Notes: generated from the letters alone by a model not told the origin. Shown: positions 53,175 to 61,523, counted from the stretch's first letter. The stretch is 64,000 nucleotides of DNA from Phaeodactylibacter luteus (GCF_007993045.1 NZ_VOOR01000033.1:1-64000), one strand, 5' to 3'. Numbers and translations are program-made.

Positions 53175-53696
53175 ATGGACTTGACCGGACTGCTGCTGGC
53201 AGAGCACAGCAAAGCACAGGCACAACGCATAGCCGCGCTCATTAGCGAAGGCAGTATCCCCTTTGACCGCCTATGGGCCTGCATCTGCCAAGGGGAGCCG
53301 CCCCTGCCGCAGCGCGCAGCTTGGGCCCTAGACCACTTTACAGAAGCCCACCCCGGGGCGTTCCGCCCTTACCTGCGGCAGGCCCTTCAGGAATGGCAGA
53401 AGGCCAGTCATCACAACGCCGTGCACCGGGCTATCGCGAAGGCTATCTTACGGGAAGTAGGCGCAGTGGACGAAGAGACAGCCGGGCCATTGTACGATTG
53501 GTGCCTACGGGTAATCGGCAACCTAGAGGACAAAACCGCCATACAGGCTACAGCGATGTCCATTGCAGCCCACATTGCCCGGCCCTACCCAGAACTACAG
53601 GAGGAGCTGTGCGCCATTATCCGGGAATACCTCCCGCACCGAACAGCTGGCTATGCCTCAAGGGGTAAAAGAATATTGAGCCAATTGGGGAAGTAG
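53175..53696 (+). CDS. Hypothetical HEAT-like helical protein
   Basis: I do not recognise this 173-residue protein. It is almost all helical, with repeated pairs of helices reminiscent of HEAT repeats (RLWACICQGEPPLPQRAAWALDHFTEA, YDWCLRVIGNLEDKTAIQATAMSIAAHIARPYPELQEEL). It lies 15 bp after the PepSY gene and probably is its partner in one operon. No catalytic motif is visible. Confidence 0.6.
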   Translation: MDLTGLLLAEHSKAQAQRIAALISEGSIPFDRLWACICQGEPPLPQRAAWALDHFTEAHPGAFRPYLRQALQEWQKASHHNAVHRAIAKAILREVGAVDEETAGPLYDWCLRVIGNLEDKTAIQATAMSIAAHIARPYPELQEELCAIIREYLPHRTAGYASRGKRILSQLGK

Positions 53697-53714
53697 CCCG
53701 CCCGGGGGCGGGCT
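53695..53714. terminator. GC-rich hairpin between convergent genes
   Basis: AGCCCGCC-CGGG-GGCGGGCT is a perfect 8-bp stem overlapping the stop of the HEAT-like gene. It has no T-run; terminator function is likely from position only. Confidence 0.45.
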
Positions 53715-53737
53715 ATCCAACCTCTTCAATTCGGCGT

Positions 53738-54838
53738 TTATGCCTCCGCACCGGGAGCGTTCATCACCTTTTCCTGGTGGTTGATAGACTCTTGGTGCAC
53801 CGCCTTGAGGAGGACGGTCACAAATTCTTCGCTCAGCCCTTTCATCTTGCCTTTGATGACGGCACGCTCCAGGATCTCGTTCCAGCGGGAAGCCTGCAGG
53901 ATGGAAATGTTGTTCCGCTGCTTGTACTCGCCAATGCGCTCAGCCAGCTTCATCCTTGCGCCAAGGAGGTTGAGCAGCTCCTCGTCCAGCTCGTCAATCT
54001 CATGGCGCAGGTGCTCCAGGTTTTCCAAAAACTCCATATCATCGGTTGTCGGCAGGCGGAAGACCAGCTTCTCCTTCAGCTCCAAGTATTGCGAAGGTGT
54101 GATCTGCTGCGCAGCATCGCTCCAGGCATTGTCTGGGTCGGGGTGGACTTCAGTCATGATGCCATCGAAGTTCAGGTCCAGTGCCTTTTGGGCAACGGGG
54201 AGCAAGATATCCCGGCGCCCACAGATATGGCTATTGTCACAAATGATAGGCAGGTCGGGGAATTCCCGCTTGAGGTCGATAGCGAGCTGCCAGCGCGGCA
54301 CATTCCGGTATTTAGTCTCCCCGTGGTAAGAGAACCCCCGGTGGATGACGCCGATTTTGGTGATGCCAGCTTTGTAAATCCGCTCGATCGCCCCAACCCA
54401 GAGCTTGTAGTCCGGGTTGATAGGGTTTTTGATGAGGACGGGGATGTCCACGCCTTTCAGCGCGTCTGCCACTTCCTGCACAGAAAAAGGATTGACAGTA
54501 GTGCGTGCGCCCAGCCAAAGCACATCGATCTGATGCTTGAGGGCTTCGAAGACGTGCTGTGTGTTGGCTACTTCCGTAGTCACTTTCATGCCCGTCTCCT
54601 CCTTGACCCGCCGCAGCCACTTAAGCCCTTCTGTACCTACCCCTTCAAACGCGCCGGGGCGGGTGCGGGGTTTCCAGATTCCGGCCCGGTAAAGGTCTAC
54701 GCCTTTGCCTGCCAGGCCATGGGCAGTCTGCAAAACTTGCTGTTCGGTCTCAGCGCTGCAAGGCCCGGCAATGATGATGGGCTTGTTCTCCGGTTTTTCC
54801 TGGAGCAGAGGTTGGAACTTCATATCCATGATGATCAA
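53738..54838 (-). CDS. DAHP synthase fused to chorismate mutase
   Basis: This enzyme makes DAHP from phosphoenolpyruvate and erythrose-4-phosphate at the start of the shikimate route; the C-terminal mutase makes prephenate. The 366-residue protein has a type Ibeta DAHP synthase (IIIAGPCSAE, YRAGIWKPRTRPGAFEGVG, LWLGARTTVNPFSVQ, CDNSHICGRRDILLPVAQKAL) in residues ~1-265 and an AroQ-type chorismate mutase (LRHEIDELDEELLNLLGARMKLAERIGEYKQ ... ILQASRWNEILERAVIKG) after that, the order seen in other Bacteroidota. It is the last gene of the aromatic operon; nested starts MIIM, MDM and MKF at 54838, 54829 and 54823 are possible. Confidence 0.9.
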   Translation of the reverse strand: MIIMDMKFQPLLQEKPENKPIIIAGPCSAETEQQVLQTAHGLAGKGVDLYRAGIWKPRTRPGAFEGVGTEGLKWLRRVKEETGMKVTTEVANTQHVFEALKHQIDVLWLGARTTVNPFSVQEVADALKGVDIPVLIKNPINPDYKLWVGAIERIYKAGITKIGVIHRGFSYHGETKYRNVPRWQLAIDLKREFPDLPIICDNSHICGRRDILLPVAQKALDLNFDGIMTEVHPDPDNAWSDAAQQITPSQYLELKEKLVFRLPTTDDMEFLENLEHLRHEIDELDEELLNLLGARMKLAERIGEYKQRNNISILQASRWNEILERAVIKGKMKGLSEEFVTVLLKAVHQESINHQEKVMNAPGAEA

Positions 54839-54856
54839 TTTTATGCGTTTGTAGAG

Positions 54857-55711
54857 TTATTTCAAAATGCGTTTGATGTCGTTGGCCTGTTCTATCAGCT
54901 GATAGAAAGCTTCAAAATCTTTTTTGATGAGCAACGAACGGAACCGTGCCAGTTGGTTGATGTGCTCATCGAGGACGTCTAGGACATAATCCCGGTTTTG
55001 CCTAAAAATGGGCACCCACATGTCCGGGGAGCTCTTGGCCAATCGGACGGTGGAGCTAAAACCTCCGCTGGCCAGCTCGAATATCCGGGCTTCGTCCCGC
55101 TCTTTTTCCAGTACCGTGAGGGCAAGGGCAAAGGAGCTGATGTGGGAGATGTGGGAAACATAAGCCGAATGCAGATCGTGGGCATCCCGCTCCAGCTCTA
55201 CCAGCTGCATAGGGATGCCGGCGTACATCCGCTTGACCAGCTCGAGGGCGTCCGCATCGCTATCCTTTACATCCACTAAGACCGCACATTTGTGGTCAAA
55301 CAAGTTGGGCACAGCCGCTTCTGGCCCCGAAAACTCTGTACCAGCCATAGGGTGGGTGGCTACATACCGCCCCCGGTTGGGGTGGGCTTTTACCGCTTCC
55401 AGCAGCTGCCCTTTGGTAGAGCCCACATCTATGACGACCTGCTCGGGGGTGATTAAGCCCAGGGTTTCCGGCAAAAGCCGGGCCATGGCATCCACAGGAG
55501 TAGCCAGCACTACCAGGCCGGCTTGGCGCAAAGCATCTGCCAAAGGCAGCCCCTCGTCGATCAGGCGGCGGCGTATGGCTTTGTCAATATTGGCAGCGCT
55601 TTGGTCTACGCCAATGACCCTGCCCGCAAAGCCATTTTCCTTGAGGGTAATGGCCAAAGAGCCACCGATCAGGCCAACCCCAACAACTGCTATGGTCAAT
55701 GGCTGTTTCAT
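54857..55711 (-). CDS. tyrA: Prephenate dehydrogenase
   Basis: It oxidises prephenate to 4-hydroxyphenylpyruvate for tyrosine. The 284-residue protein has the Rossmann motif VGVGLIGGSLAITLK (residues 10-24), VVIDVGSTKG, and the active-site HPMAGTEFSGP (118-128) with the conserved histidine, then the helical dimerisation half ending in AFYQLIEQANDIKRILK. It lies 18 bp upstream of the DAHP synthase gene, and the aminotransferase gene before it overlaps its start by 4 bp. Confidence 0.9.
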   Translation of the reverse strand: MKQPLTIAVVGVGLIGGSLAITLKENGFAGRVIGVDQSAANIDKAIRRRLIDEGLPLADALRQAGLVVLATPVDAMARLLPETLGLITPEQVVIDVGSTKGQLLEAVKAHPNRGRYVATHPMAGTEFSGPEAAVPNLFDHKCAVLVDVKDSDADALELVKRMYAGIPMQLVELERDAHDLHSAYVSHISHISSFALALTVLEKERDEARIFELASGGFSSTVRLAKSSPDMWVPIFRQNRDYVLDVLDEHINQLARFRSLLIKKDFEAFYQLIEQANDIKRILK

Positions 55712-56907
55712 AGTGTGCCCTGTAGTTTTTGTACCCTTCTAATGGCCTCTTCGTACAATGCGCCATCGCTGCACAAAGAGATCCTGAGGTAGCGGCCGCC
55801 TTGTGAGCCGAAAATGCCGCCCGGGGTAATGAAAACATGGGCCTTGTAGAGCGTTTCGTCTGCCAGCTCGTAAGCAGAGCCGTAGCGGTCTGGAATTTTG
55901 GCCCAGACGAACATACCGACCTGTTCTGTCTGGTAATCGCACTGCAGCAGATCGAAAAGCTGAAAGACCGTTTTCCGGCGCTCGGCGTATACCGCATTCA
56001 GGTTTTCATACCAGGAAGGAGGGCTGTTGAGCGCTTCCACAGCAGCCAGCTGTACCGGTTTGAACATGCCAGAGTCCATATTGCTTTTGAAACGGAGCAC
56101 CACTTTGAGGTAGTCCTCCCGGCCCGCCAGCATGCCTATGCGCCAGCCAGCCATGTTGTGCCCTTTGCTGAGGCTGTTGAGCTCCAGGGCAACGTCCTTT
56201 GCGCCAGGGATGCTGAAAATGCTAAACTGCTCCCCATTGAGTATGAAGGAGTAAGGGTTGTCATTGACCAGCAGGATTTCGTTCCTACGGGCAAAAGCGA
56301 CTGCCTCCTCCATAAAACGGCGGTCGGCAGGGCGGCCGGTAGGCATATTCGGATAGTTGATCCACATGATCTTCACCCGGCCGAGGCCCCGCTGTTCCAG
56401 CGCAGCTAAGTCGGGCAGCCAATTGCGCTCCTCTTCCAGCTGATACTCAACGATGCGGGCACCGGTCAGGTTGGACACTGCCCGGTAGGCCGGGTAGCCG
56501 GGGTTGGGCACAAGCACTTCGTCCCCTGCCTCGAGGAAAGCCATGGCAATGTGCATGAGCCCCTCCTTAGAGCCCATAAGCGGAAGGACCTCCCCTTCTG
56601 GGTCGAGCTCGGCCCCAAACCAAGTTTTATACCAATGGGCGAATGCCTGCCGCAGCTCCGGAACACCATTGTAGCTCTGGTATCCGTGCACGTCATTGTG
56701 GGTGACCGCATCGACCAGCCGATCCACTACTTCACGGGCGGGGGGCAGGTCAGGGCTCCCAATACCCAGGTTGAGGACAGGCAGGCCCTGCGCGCGCATT
56801 TGGGCGATCTCCCGCAGCTTGGTGGAAAAATAATACTCCTTCACCTCTCCTAAGCGGCTGGCCGGCGAAATAATCATAGCGGGTTGTTCAGTCAGGGTCG
56901 TTGACAT
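55708..56907 (-). CDS. Class I/II pyridoxal-phosphate aminotransferase
   Basis: The 399-residue fold-type I enzyme has LNLGIGSPDLPPA, PGYPAYRAVSNLTGARIVEY, NYPNMPTGRPAD and the PLP lysine in LNSLSKGHNMAGWRIGM. Similar proteins are annotated as aspartate/tyrosine or diaminopimelate aminotransferases. Its position between pheA and tyrA suggests the last step, from phenylpyruvate/4-hydroxyphenylpyruvate to Phe/Tyr. The specificity is inferred from the operon only. The 4-bp overlap with tyrA suggests coupled translation. Confidence 0.85.
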   Translation of the reverse strand: MSTTLTEQPAMIISPASRLGEVKEYYFSTKLREIAQMRAQGLPVLNLGIGSPDLPPAREVVDRLVDAVTHNDVHGYQSYNGVPELRQAFAHWYKTWFGAELDPEGEVLPLMGSKEGLMHIAMAFLEAGDEVLVPNPGYPAYRAVSNLTGARIVEYQLEEERNWLPDLAALEQRGLGRVKIMWINYPNMPTGRPADRRFMEEAVAFARRNEILLVNDNPYSFILNGEQFSIFSIPGAKDVALELNSLSKGHNMAGWRIGMLAGREDYLKVVLRFKSNMDSGMFKPVQLAAVEALNSPPSWYENLNAVYAERRKTVFQLFDLLQCDYQTEQVGMFVWAKIPDRYGSAYELADETLYKAHVFITPGGIFGSQGGRYLRISLCSDGALYEEAIRRVQKLQGTL

Positions 56908-56942
56908 GATCGTCGTTTCAGTTCTGGTTCTGAAAATTGGTT

Positions 56943-57836
56943 TCAGTAGTCAAAGTGGTCGCCGCAATTGTAAGCCCCAAGGATATTGAGGCTCCTCGTT
57001 AGGGGCCGGATAGCCTCGATGGCCTGCTCGTGGCCAAATTTCCCTTCGGCAACAAAGTCCACAAAAAACTGGTACTCCCAGGGGTGGCCAATGATTGGGG
57101 CCGACTGTATCTTGGTCAGGTTGACGTTGTAGGCTGCCAAGACCGCCAAGACTTTGTGCAGGCTGCCGACTTCGTGGTCCGTTGCAAAACAGAGGGAAAC
57201 TTTTGCCTTGGGCTCGTTCAGCACAGCTTCCCCTTTTTCCAGCACGAGGAAGCGGGTATGGTTCTTTTTGTTGGTCTCAATGCCTGCAGCTATGATCTCA
57301 AGCCCATAAATTTCCGCAGCAAGCGTACTGGCAATCGCCCCGACATGAGGCCAGCCGTTGGCCTGAATCTCCTTAGCGCTAAGGGCGGTATCGGCTGTTT
57401 CCACCAAACGGATATGAGGGTGGGCTGCAAAAAACTCCCGGCACTGGGCGATGGCGATGGGGTGAGAATGCACCTCCCGCAGCTGCCCGATGCCCACCCC
57501 GGGCAGGGCCATAAGGTTCTGCTTGATGCGGAGGAACACCTCCCCGGTCACCTTCAGGCCCGATTGGTTGAGCAAGGTATAGTTGTGCATCAAGCTGCCG
57601 GCCAGGGTATTCTCGATGGCCATAAGCCCCACATCTGCCTCCTCCTGCCCTTCTACCTGCCGGACCACATCCTCGAAAGTATGGGCAGGCACGATTTCCA
57701 GCGGCTGCCCTTGAAAGCAGTACCGGGCCGCGATCTCGTGGAAAGCGCCGGCATAGCCTTGTATACTGACTTTGAGCGGTAGCTTGTTGGGGGTTGCCGT
57801 TGCAGCCCGGCCGGCTTGTGGTTGTATCATGGTCAT
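56943..57836 (-). CDS. pheA: Prephenate dehydratase
   Basis: It converts prephenate to phenylpyruvate. The 297-residue protein has the catalytic domain (IQGYAGAFHEIAARYCF, MAIENTLAGSLMHNY, GEVFLRIKQNLMALPGVGIGQLREVHSHPIAIAQC, IETNKKNHTRFLVLE) and a C-terminal ACT domain (KVSLCFATDHEVGSLHKVLAVLAAYNVNLTKIQSAPIIGHPWEYQFFVDF) for Phe feedback inhibition. It is the first gene of the operon. An aromatic-rich leader peptide and terminator precede it (58032-58157), which would add transcriptional attenuation to the enzyme-level control. Confidence 0.92.
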   Translation of the reverse strand: MTMIQPQAGRAATATPNKLPLKVSIQGYAGAFHEIAARYCFQGQPLEIVPAHTFEDVVRQVEGQEEADVGLMAIENTLAGSLMHNYTLLNQSGLKVTGEVFLRIKQNLMALPGVGIGQLREVHSHPIAIAQCREFFAAHPHIRLVETADTALSAKEIQANGWPHVGAIASTLAAEIYGLEIIAAGIETNKKNHTRFLVLEKGEAVLNEPKAKVSLCFATDHEVGSLHKVLAVLAAYNVNLTKIQSAPIIGHPWEYQFFVDFVAEGKFGHEQAIEAIRPLTRSLNILGAYNCGDHFDY

Positions 57837-58031
57837 CTTACATTTTTCACTTCTCCGAAGCGGGTTAAAAGCGCTTTCATAAGGAGCTGCTTATGAGGCA
57901 GCGCCTGCCCGTTTGGCGGTTGGCCAAAAGGGAGGAACGGCATGAAAGCTAGGTTTTGCGGTTGGGGCTTTGCAAAGACGGGAAGCAGCTACGCGGAAAA
58001 CGCTTCGTGTCTTGGCCTTCTTCCTGAAAGC

Positions 58032-58060
58032 AAAAAAGCCCTGCTTGCGGCAGGGCTTTT
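58032..58060 (-). terminator. Attenuator terminator in the pheA operon leader
   Basis: On the minus strand AAAAGCCCTGC-CGCAA-GCAGGGCTTTT is followed by further T (six in a row in total). It is about 195 nt upstream of pheA, so it ends transcripts before the structural genes. A competing pairing of AGGGCT (58092-58097) with its AGCCCT (58052-58057) would prevent it. Confidence 0.8.
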
Positions 58061-58097
58061 AAATTTTATCTCGGTTGCAGCAAAATCTATCAGCCCT
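58052..58097 (-). promoter_or_regulatory. Predicted antiterminator of the pheA operon leader
   Basis: On the minus strand AGGGCT, directly after the leader stop codon, can pair with AGCCCT in the 5' arm of the terminator. Between them ATTTT pairs with AAAAT, leaving a symmetric 5-nt internal loop (GATAG opposite TTTAA/TTAAA). Forming it excludes the terminator. Confidence 0.6.
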
Positions 58098-58157
58098 TTA
58101 CGGTTGTGCGTAAAAGTAAAAGCCAAAAAAGAAAAAATAGGACTTGCTGAATGACAT
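58098..58157 (-). CDS. Phe/Tyr-rich leader peptide of the aromatic operon
   Basis: A 19-codon frame from ATG 58157-58155 to TAA 58100-58098 reads MSFSKSYFFFFGFYFYAQP, with 7 Phe and 3 Tyr (10 of 19 aromatic), clustered at positions 7-16. It lies between a good promoter (58184-58214) and a terminator/antiterminator pair, upstream of the Phe/Tyr biosynthesis genes on the same strand. This is the arrangement of PheL-type attenuation leaders: a ribosome stalled at Phe or Tyr codons would let the antiterminator form. The composition is far from chance for this region; translation is nonetheless inferred. Confidence 0.8.
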   Translation of the reverse strand: MSFSKSYFFFFGFYFYAQP

Positions 58158-58183
58158 GCTACAGATGCGTTTTTGTTGTGGGA

Positions 58184-58214
58184 CAAACCTAGGGATAAAA
58201 TCCACAACCGGCAA
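58184..58214 (-). promoter_or_regulatory. Promoter of the aromatic operon leader (TTG-20-TAGGTTTG)
   Basis: On the minus strand TTG (58214-58212) and TAGGTTTG (58191-58184) are 20 bp apart, a full match to the Bacteroidota consensus. Transcription would start near 58180, about 22 nt before the leader ATG. Confidence 0.7.
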
Positions 58215-58456
58215 ATTAAATTTGAAAAATATCTACCTAAACCCTTATTTATTGATTCTTTTTTACGAAAACCAAACCCACCTTAGCCGTCATCCAATAA
58301 AACACCTGTTTTATTGCAAACTTAAAAACGAACATTTGTTAGTCCGCTAACAATTCGGTAGCCAAGGATGGGTGCGGCCCCAGAATGGGCTGATCATTGG
58401 ACACAGAAACTTGGCACCCTTTAAAAGATTGTTGACAGTGAGCGGGGTACAAAGCT

Positions 58457-58625
58457 CTAGTGCCTTAAGTCATAAATCTCTGATACTTAAGTTGAAGTTA
58501 TTTTCCGGCTAATCAAGGCGAAGGTTCGCGACTTTAGCCCGAGCTAAAGGAGCGGTTCTTTAACGAAGAGTAGGCGGAAAAGAACGAAACTTGGGGTGGC
58601 AAGGATTTATGGCTTGAGGCACTAG
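58457..58625. mobile_element. Palindromic MITE-like element, type 2, copy 2
   Basis: The 169-bp element is identical to the copy at 23321 except at four positions, with the same inverted ends CTAGTGCC... and TA borders. It lies in the 920-bp gene-free stretch 58158-59077, together with the aromatic-operon promoter and repeat copy H; nothing else there is recognised. Confidence 0.78.
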
Positions 58626-58740
58626 CTTACAGAGCCTTTAAAGCCAAGGCGCTTTGCCCAGCCAAAGGTATGCCTCTTCAAAAAACAGTCCATAGCACAA
58701 GCGCGGCCTTTCCCTATGCCCTCAATGCCCTTTCAACCTT

Positions 58741-58852
58741 GGCGCCGGCCTAGCGCTGCGAAGGGGTGAAAGCCCGGTAGGGCCGAGCGAAGAGCGAGCC
58801 CCGCAGCATAGCGGCCCCCAAACCCGACGCGCAGGCAGGCGGGGGAGGCCCC
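58741..58852 (+). repeat. Dispersed intergenic repeat, copy H
   Basis: Forward copy: GGCCTAGCGCTGCGAAGGGG, AAGCCCGGTAGGGCCGAGCG, AGAGCGAGCCCCGCAGCATAGCG. The tetraloop in GCCC-N4-GGGC is GGTA. This copy lies between divergent genes, unlike the others. Confidence 0.72.
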
Positions 58853-59077
58853 AAAATCCCTCCTTAGCCATTCCATTCCCAATTGGGATATGCCCTGCCT
58901 TTACTGCTAATTTTTATCTTTACCCCGGCAGGGAGCACTGCGCAAATGCCTGGCCGGAAGGTGCCCGCGCCCGGGTCAACCAAGTCAGCGCACAAGGTGT
59001 TCCTTTGGGGGGCGGCTATATGGGCTGAAGCCCCTTGCCCCTTTTTATTATTTCACGCAAAACTCCTGATCTACAGC

Positions 59078-60196
59078 ATGAGACAAATCGGAACTTTCCT
59101 GATCGCCGGATTAATAGCCCTAACGGCCTGGCAATGTACGCCCGCTATTGAGGGCACGGTCATTCAGGGGCAAATCGCCAATGCTGAGAACCTCCAAGTC
59201 TTCCTTGACCGCATCCACATCGGGAAAGCCAGCAACGTGCTGAACAAAGCAGAGCTCGGGGCTGAAGGCAGCTTTGAGATGCAGTTCCCGGAAGGGATAG
59301 AGCCCGGTGTATATCAGCTGCGCATAGGGGCTAAGCGGGTGAATCTTGTATTTGATGGCACGGAAGGGCTGGTAAAGCTCGCTGGCGACCTCTCCAATAT
59401 CGAAACTTATCAATTTGAAGTAGACGGGTCACCGGATACCCGGTCTTTGCGCGATATTATGCAAGGGCTGTATGCACGTAAGGTACAGGCTGCTGACATC
59501 GGCAGTTTTGTGGACACTGTTTCCAACCCTTCGCTAGGCGCATTTGTAGCCTACCGGTCCCTGGGCACGAACGGGGAGTTCCTGGATACGCAGAAGAAAG
59601 CCCTCAACCGCCTGAACCAAGAAGTGCCCAATAGCGAAATGGGTGCTGATTACGCCAAGTTCATCGCTGCAGTGGAGCAGCAGTATATGCGCAAAATGGC
59701 CAACCAACTGGTACAAGTGGGCCAAATGGCACCCGATATCAAAATGAAAAGCCCGGACGGCAAGGAGTATGCTCTTTCCGACCTCAAGGGCAAAATTGTC
59801 CTGCTCGATTTCTGGGCCAGCTGGTGCGGCCCTTGCCGGCGGGAAAACCCCAATGTGGTGGCCGTTTACGATAAGTACAAGGATCAGGGCTTTACGGTGT
59901 TCAGTGTCTCCTTGGATGGCATGGACTCCCGGACCAAAGCCCGGATGAACTCTGAAATGGAGGCTGAAACCTACGTGCAAAACCAAAAACAGCGCTGGGT
60001 GCAGGCTATAGATCAGGACAACCTGAAGTGGGAGTACCACGTCAGCGATTTGAAAAAATGGGAATCTGCTGCTGCAGCGAAGTACGGCGTGACCAGTATA
60101 CCGCGCGCCTTTATGATTGACCGCGAAGGCAAAATCGCTGCCGTAAGCGTGAGGGGGGCTGAGCAGATCGAGCAGGAGCTGAAAAAGCTGCTGTAG
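59078..60196 (+). CDS. TlpA-family thioredoxin-like lipoprotein with DUF4369
   Basis: The 372-residue lipoprotein (lipobox ALTAWQC, Cys20) has a DUF4369-like beta domain at ~25-130 (VIQGQIANAENLQVFLDRI ... RVNLVFDGTEGLVKLAGDL), a helical linker, and a TlpA/AhpC-type thioredoxin domain (MAPDIKMKSPDGKEYALSDLKGKIVLLDFWASWCGPCRRENPNVVAVY) with Cys250/Cys253 and IPRAFMIDREGKI. It is predicted to be a periplasmic thiol-disulfide reductase, a common Bacteroidota layout. The frame opens at 58883 with ~65 unsupported residues; 59078 gives the lipoprotein signal. Confidence 0.85.
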   Translation: MRQIGTFLIAGLIALTAWQCTPAIEGTVIQGQIANAENLQVFLDRIHIGKASNVLNKAELGAEGSFEMQFPEGIEPGVYQLRIGAKRVNLVFDGTEGLVKLAGDLSNIETYQFEVDGSPDTRSLRDIMQGLYARKVQAADIGSFVDTVSNPSLGAFVAYRSLGTNGEFLDTQKKALNRLNQEVPNSEMGADYAKFIAAVEQQYMRKMANQLVQVGQMAPDIKMKSPDGKEYALSDLKGKIVLLDFWASWCGPCRRENPNVVAVYDKYKDQGFTVFSVSLDGMDSRTKARMNSEMEAETYVQNQKQRWVQAIDQDNLKWEYHVSDLKKWESAAAAKYGVTSIPRAFMIDREGKIAAVSVRGAEQIEQELKKLL

Positions 60197-60230
60197 CCCT
60201 TCCCACTTCCCCCCTTTGTCTGGGAAGGAA

Positions 60231-60269
60231 AAGCCCGTAGCTCAAATTTGAAGAGCTACGGGCTTTTTG
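60231..60269 (+). terminator. Intrinsic terminator
   Basis: AAGCCCGTAGCTC-AAATTTGAA-GAGCTACGGGCTT is a perfect 13-bp stem followed by TTT on the plus strand. It ends the TlpA-like transcript. Confidence 0.85.
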
Positions 60270-60425
60270 ATGTCCGTTCAGCGGCCGCAGCAACGGGTAG
60301 GTCTAAGAATTCTGGAAGCCGCGAAAGATGCGGCTACCTTGGCCGCTGCAGTAAGAGCTGTGCAATCTCGAAGCCAGCTGCCCCCCTTTTCGGGAATACT
60401 GGCTATATTGGTACCAGAAATCAGA

Positions 60426-61523
60426 ATGGCAAGAAAGCGGATGAACAACAACGCGACGGGCCAAATTGGCGACAGGCTATACCGTTTTTTCACCCGGAGA
60501 GTAGTGTACCATACGCTCTTCTGGCTGGCTGTACTGTTGTTGCTGACCATATTTGAAGAGACTGGTCAAGGCTTTGGCTTCACCCTCAGCAATGAGCTGA
60601 TCAACCTGATGTTTTACATCCTGATCGTCTATTTCAACCTGGAGTACCTCATCCCCAACTACCTGACCAAGAAGAAGTTCCTGCGGTACAGTGGGCTGCT
60701 GATCTTGGCCACCCTCATCATCACCCCTATCAAGCTCTTCGTTTTCTACCTCAAGTTTAGCAGTGTGCCACAGCTGCAGGCCGATCTGCTGCAAAACATG
60801 AACTGGTATTTCCTGCTGACCTTTTTCATAGCTGGCTGTTCCACAGTCTTCAAAATCGTAACGGACTGGCTGAAGCACCTCAGGGAAAAGCAGGAGCTGC
60901 AAACGCAGACCATGCAATCCGAGCTGCGCTTCCTCAAGTCGCAGATCAACCCTCACTTTTTGTTCAACACCTTGAACAACCTGTACGCGCTGACGCTGAA
61001 AAAATCGGACGAAGCACCGGAAATTGTACTGAAGCTCTCCGAAATGATGAGGTATATGCTTTACGAGTGCAACGAAAAACAGGTATTGCTCAGCAAGGAA
61101 GTAGCCTATATCCGCAACTACCTAGACTTGGAACGCCTGAGGCAGGGGAATAATATTGAGATCAGCTTTGAGGTCAACGGGCGCATCAGCGGGCAGAAGA
61201 TTGCCCCATTGATGTTCATCCCTTTTCTGGAGAACTCCTTCAAGCACGGGCTGAGCAATCAGATTTCCCAAGGCTTTGTGAATATTGTGCTCAACGTTGA
61301 TGAGCACCAGGTCTATTTTTATATTGAAAACAGCAAGCCCGACGCGCCCCCCAAGCGGGACCCCAGCCGCCCGAGCGGCGGCATCGGGCTGGTCAATATC
61401 CACCGGCGGCTCAACCTATTGTACCCCGGGCACTATGAATTGCAGATAGAGGACAGCCCCAATACCTACGCCGTCAACCTGATGCTCGATATTGAGCCTC
61501 AACCTCAAAAATTGGAAGTATGA
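60426..61523 (+). CDS. LytS-type sensor histidine kinase
   Basis: The 365-residue membrane kinase (start MARKRMNNN at 60426; the frame to 60267 runs into the terminator) has four membrane helices and the His_kinase domain of the LytS/YehU type: phosphoacceptor His177 in LKSQINPHFLFNTLNNLYAL, then PEIVLKLSEMMRYMLY, IAPLMFIPFLENSFKHG (N box) and SGGIGLVNIHRRL (G box). It overlaps the response-regulator start by 4 bp (ATGA), so the pair is translationally coupled. Confidence 0.9.
   Translation: MARKRMNNNATGQIGDRLYRFFTRRVVYHTLFWLAVLLLLTIFEETGQGFGFTLSNELINLMFYILIVYFNLEYLIPNYLTKKKFLRYSGLLILATLIITPIKLFVFYLKFSSVPQLQADLLQNMNWYFLLTFFIAGCSTVFKIVTDWLKHLREKQELQTQTMQSELRFLKSQINPHFLFNTLNNLYALTLKKSDEAPEIVLKLSEMMRYMLYECNEKQVLLSKEVAYIRNYLDLERLRQGNNIEISFEVNGRISGQKIAPLMFIPFLENSFKHGLSNQISQGFVNIVLNVDEHQVYFYIENSKPDAPPKRDPSRPSGGIGLVNIHRRLNLLYPGHYELQIEDSPNTYAVNLMLDIEPQPQKLEV

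Noticed and set aside
53777-54982. 401-residue plus-strand open frame opposite the DAHP synthase gene
   Set aside because: Long only because of the high GC content; the minus strand encodes a clear DAHP synthase/chorismate mutase and tyrA.
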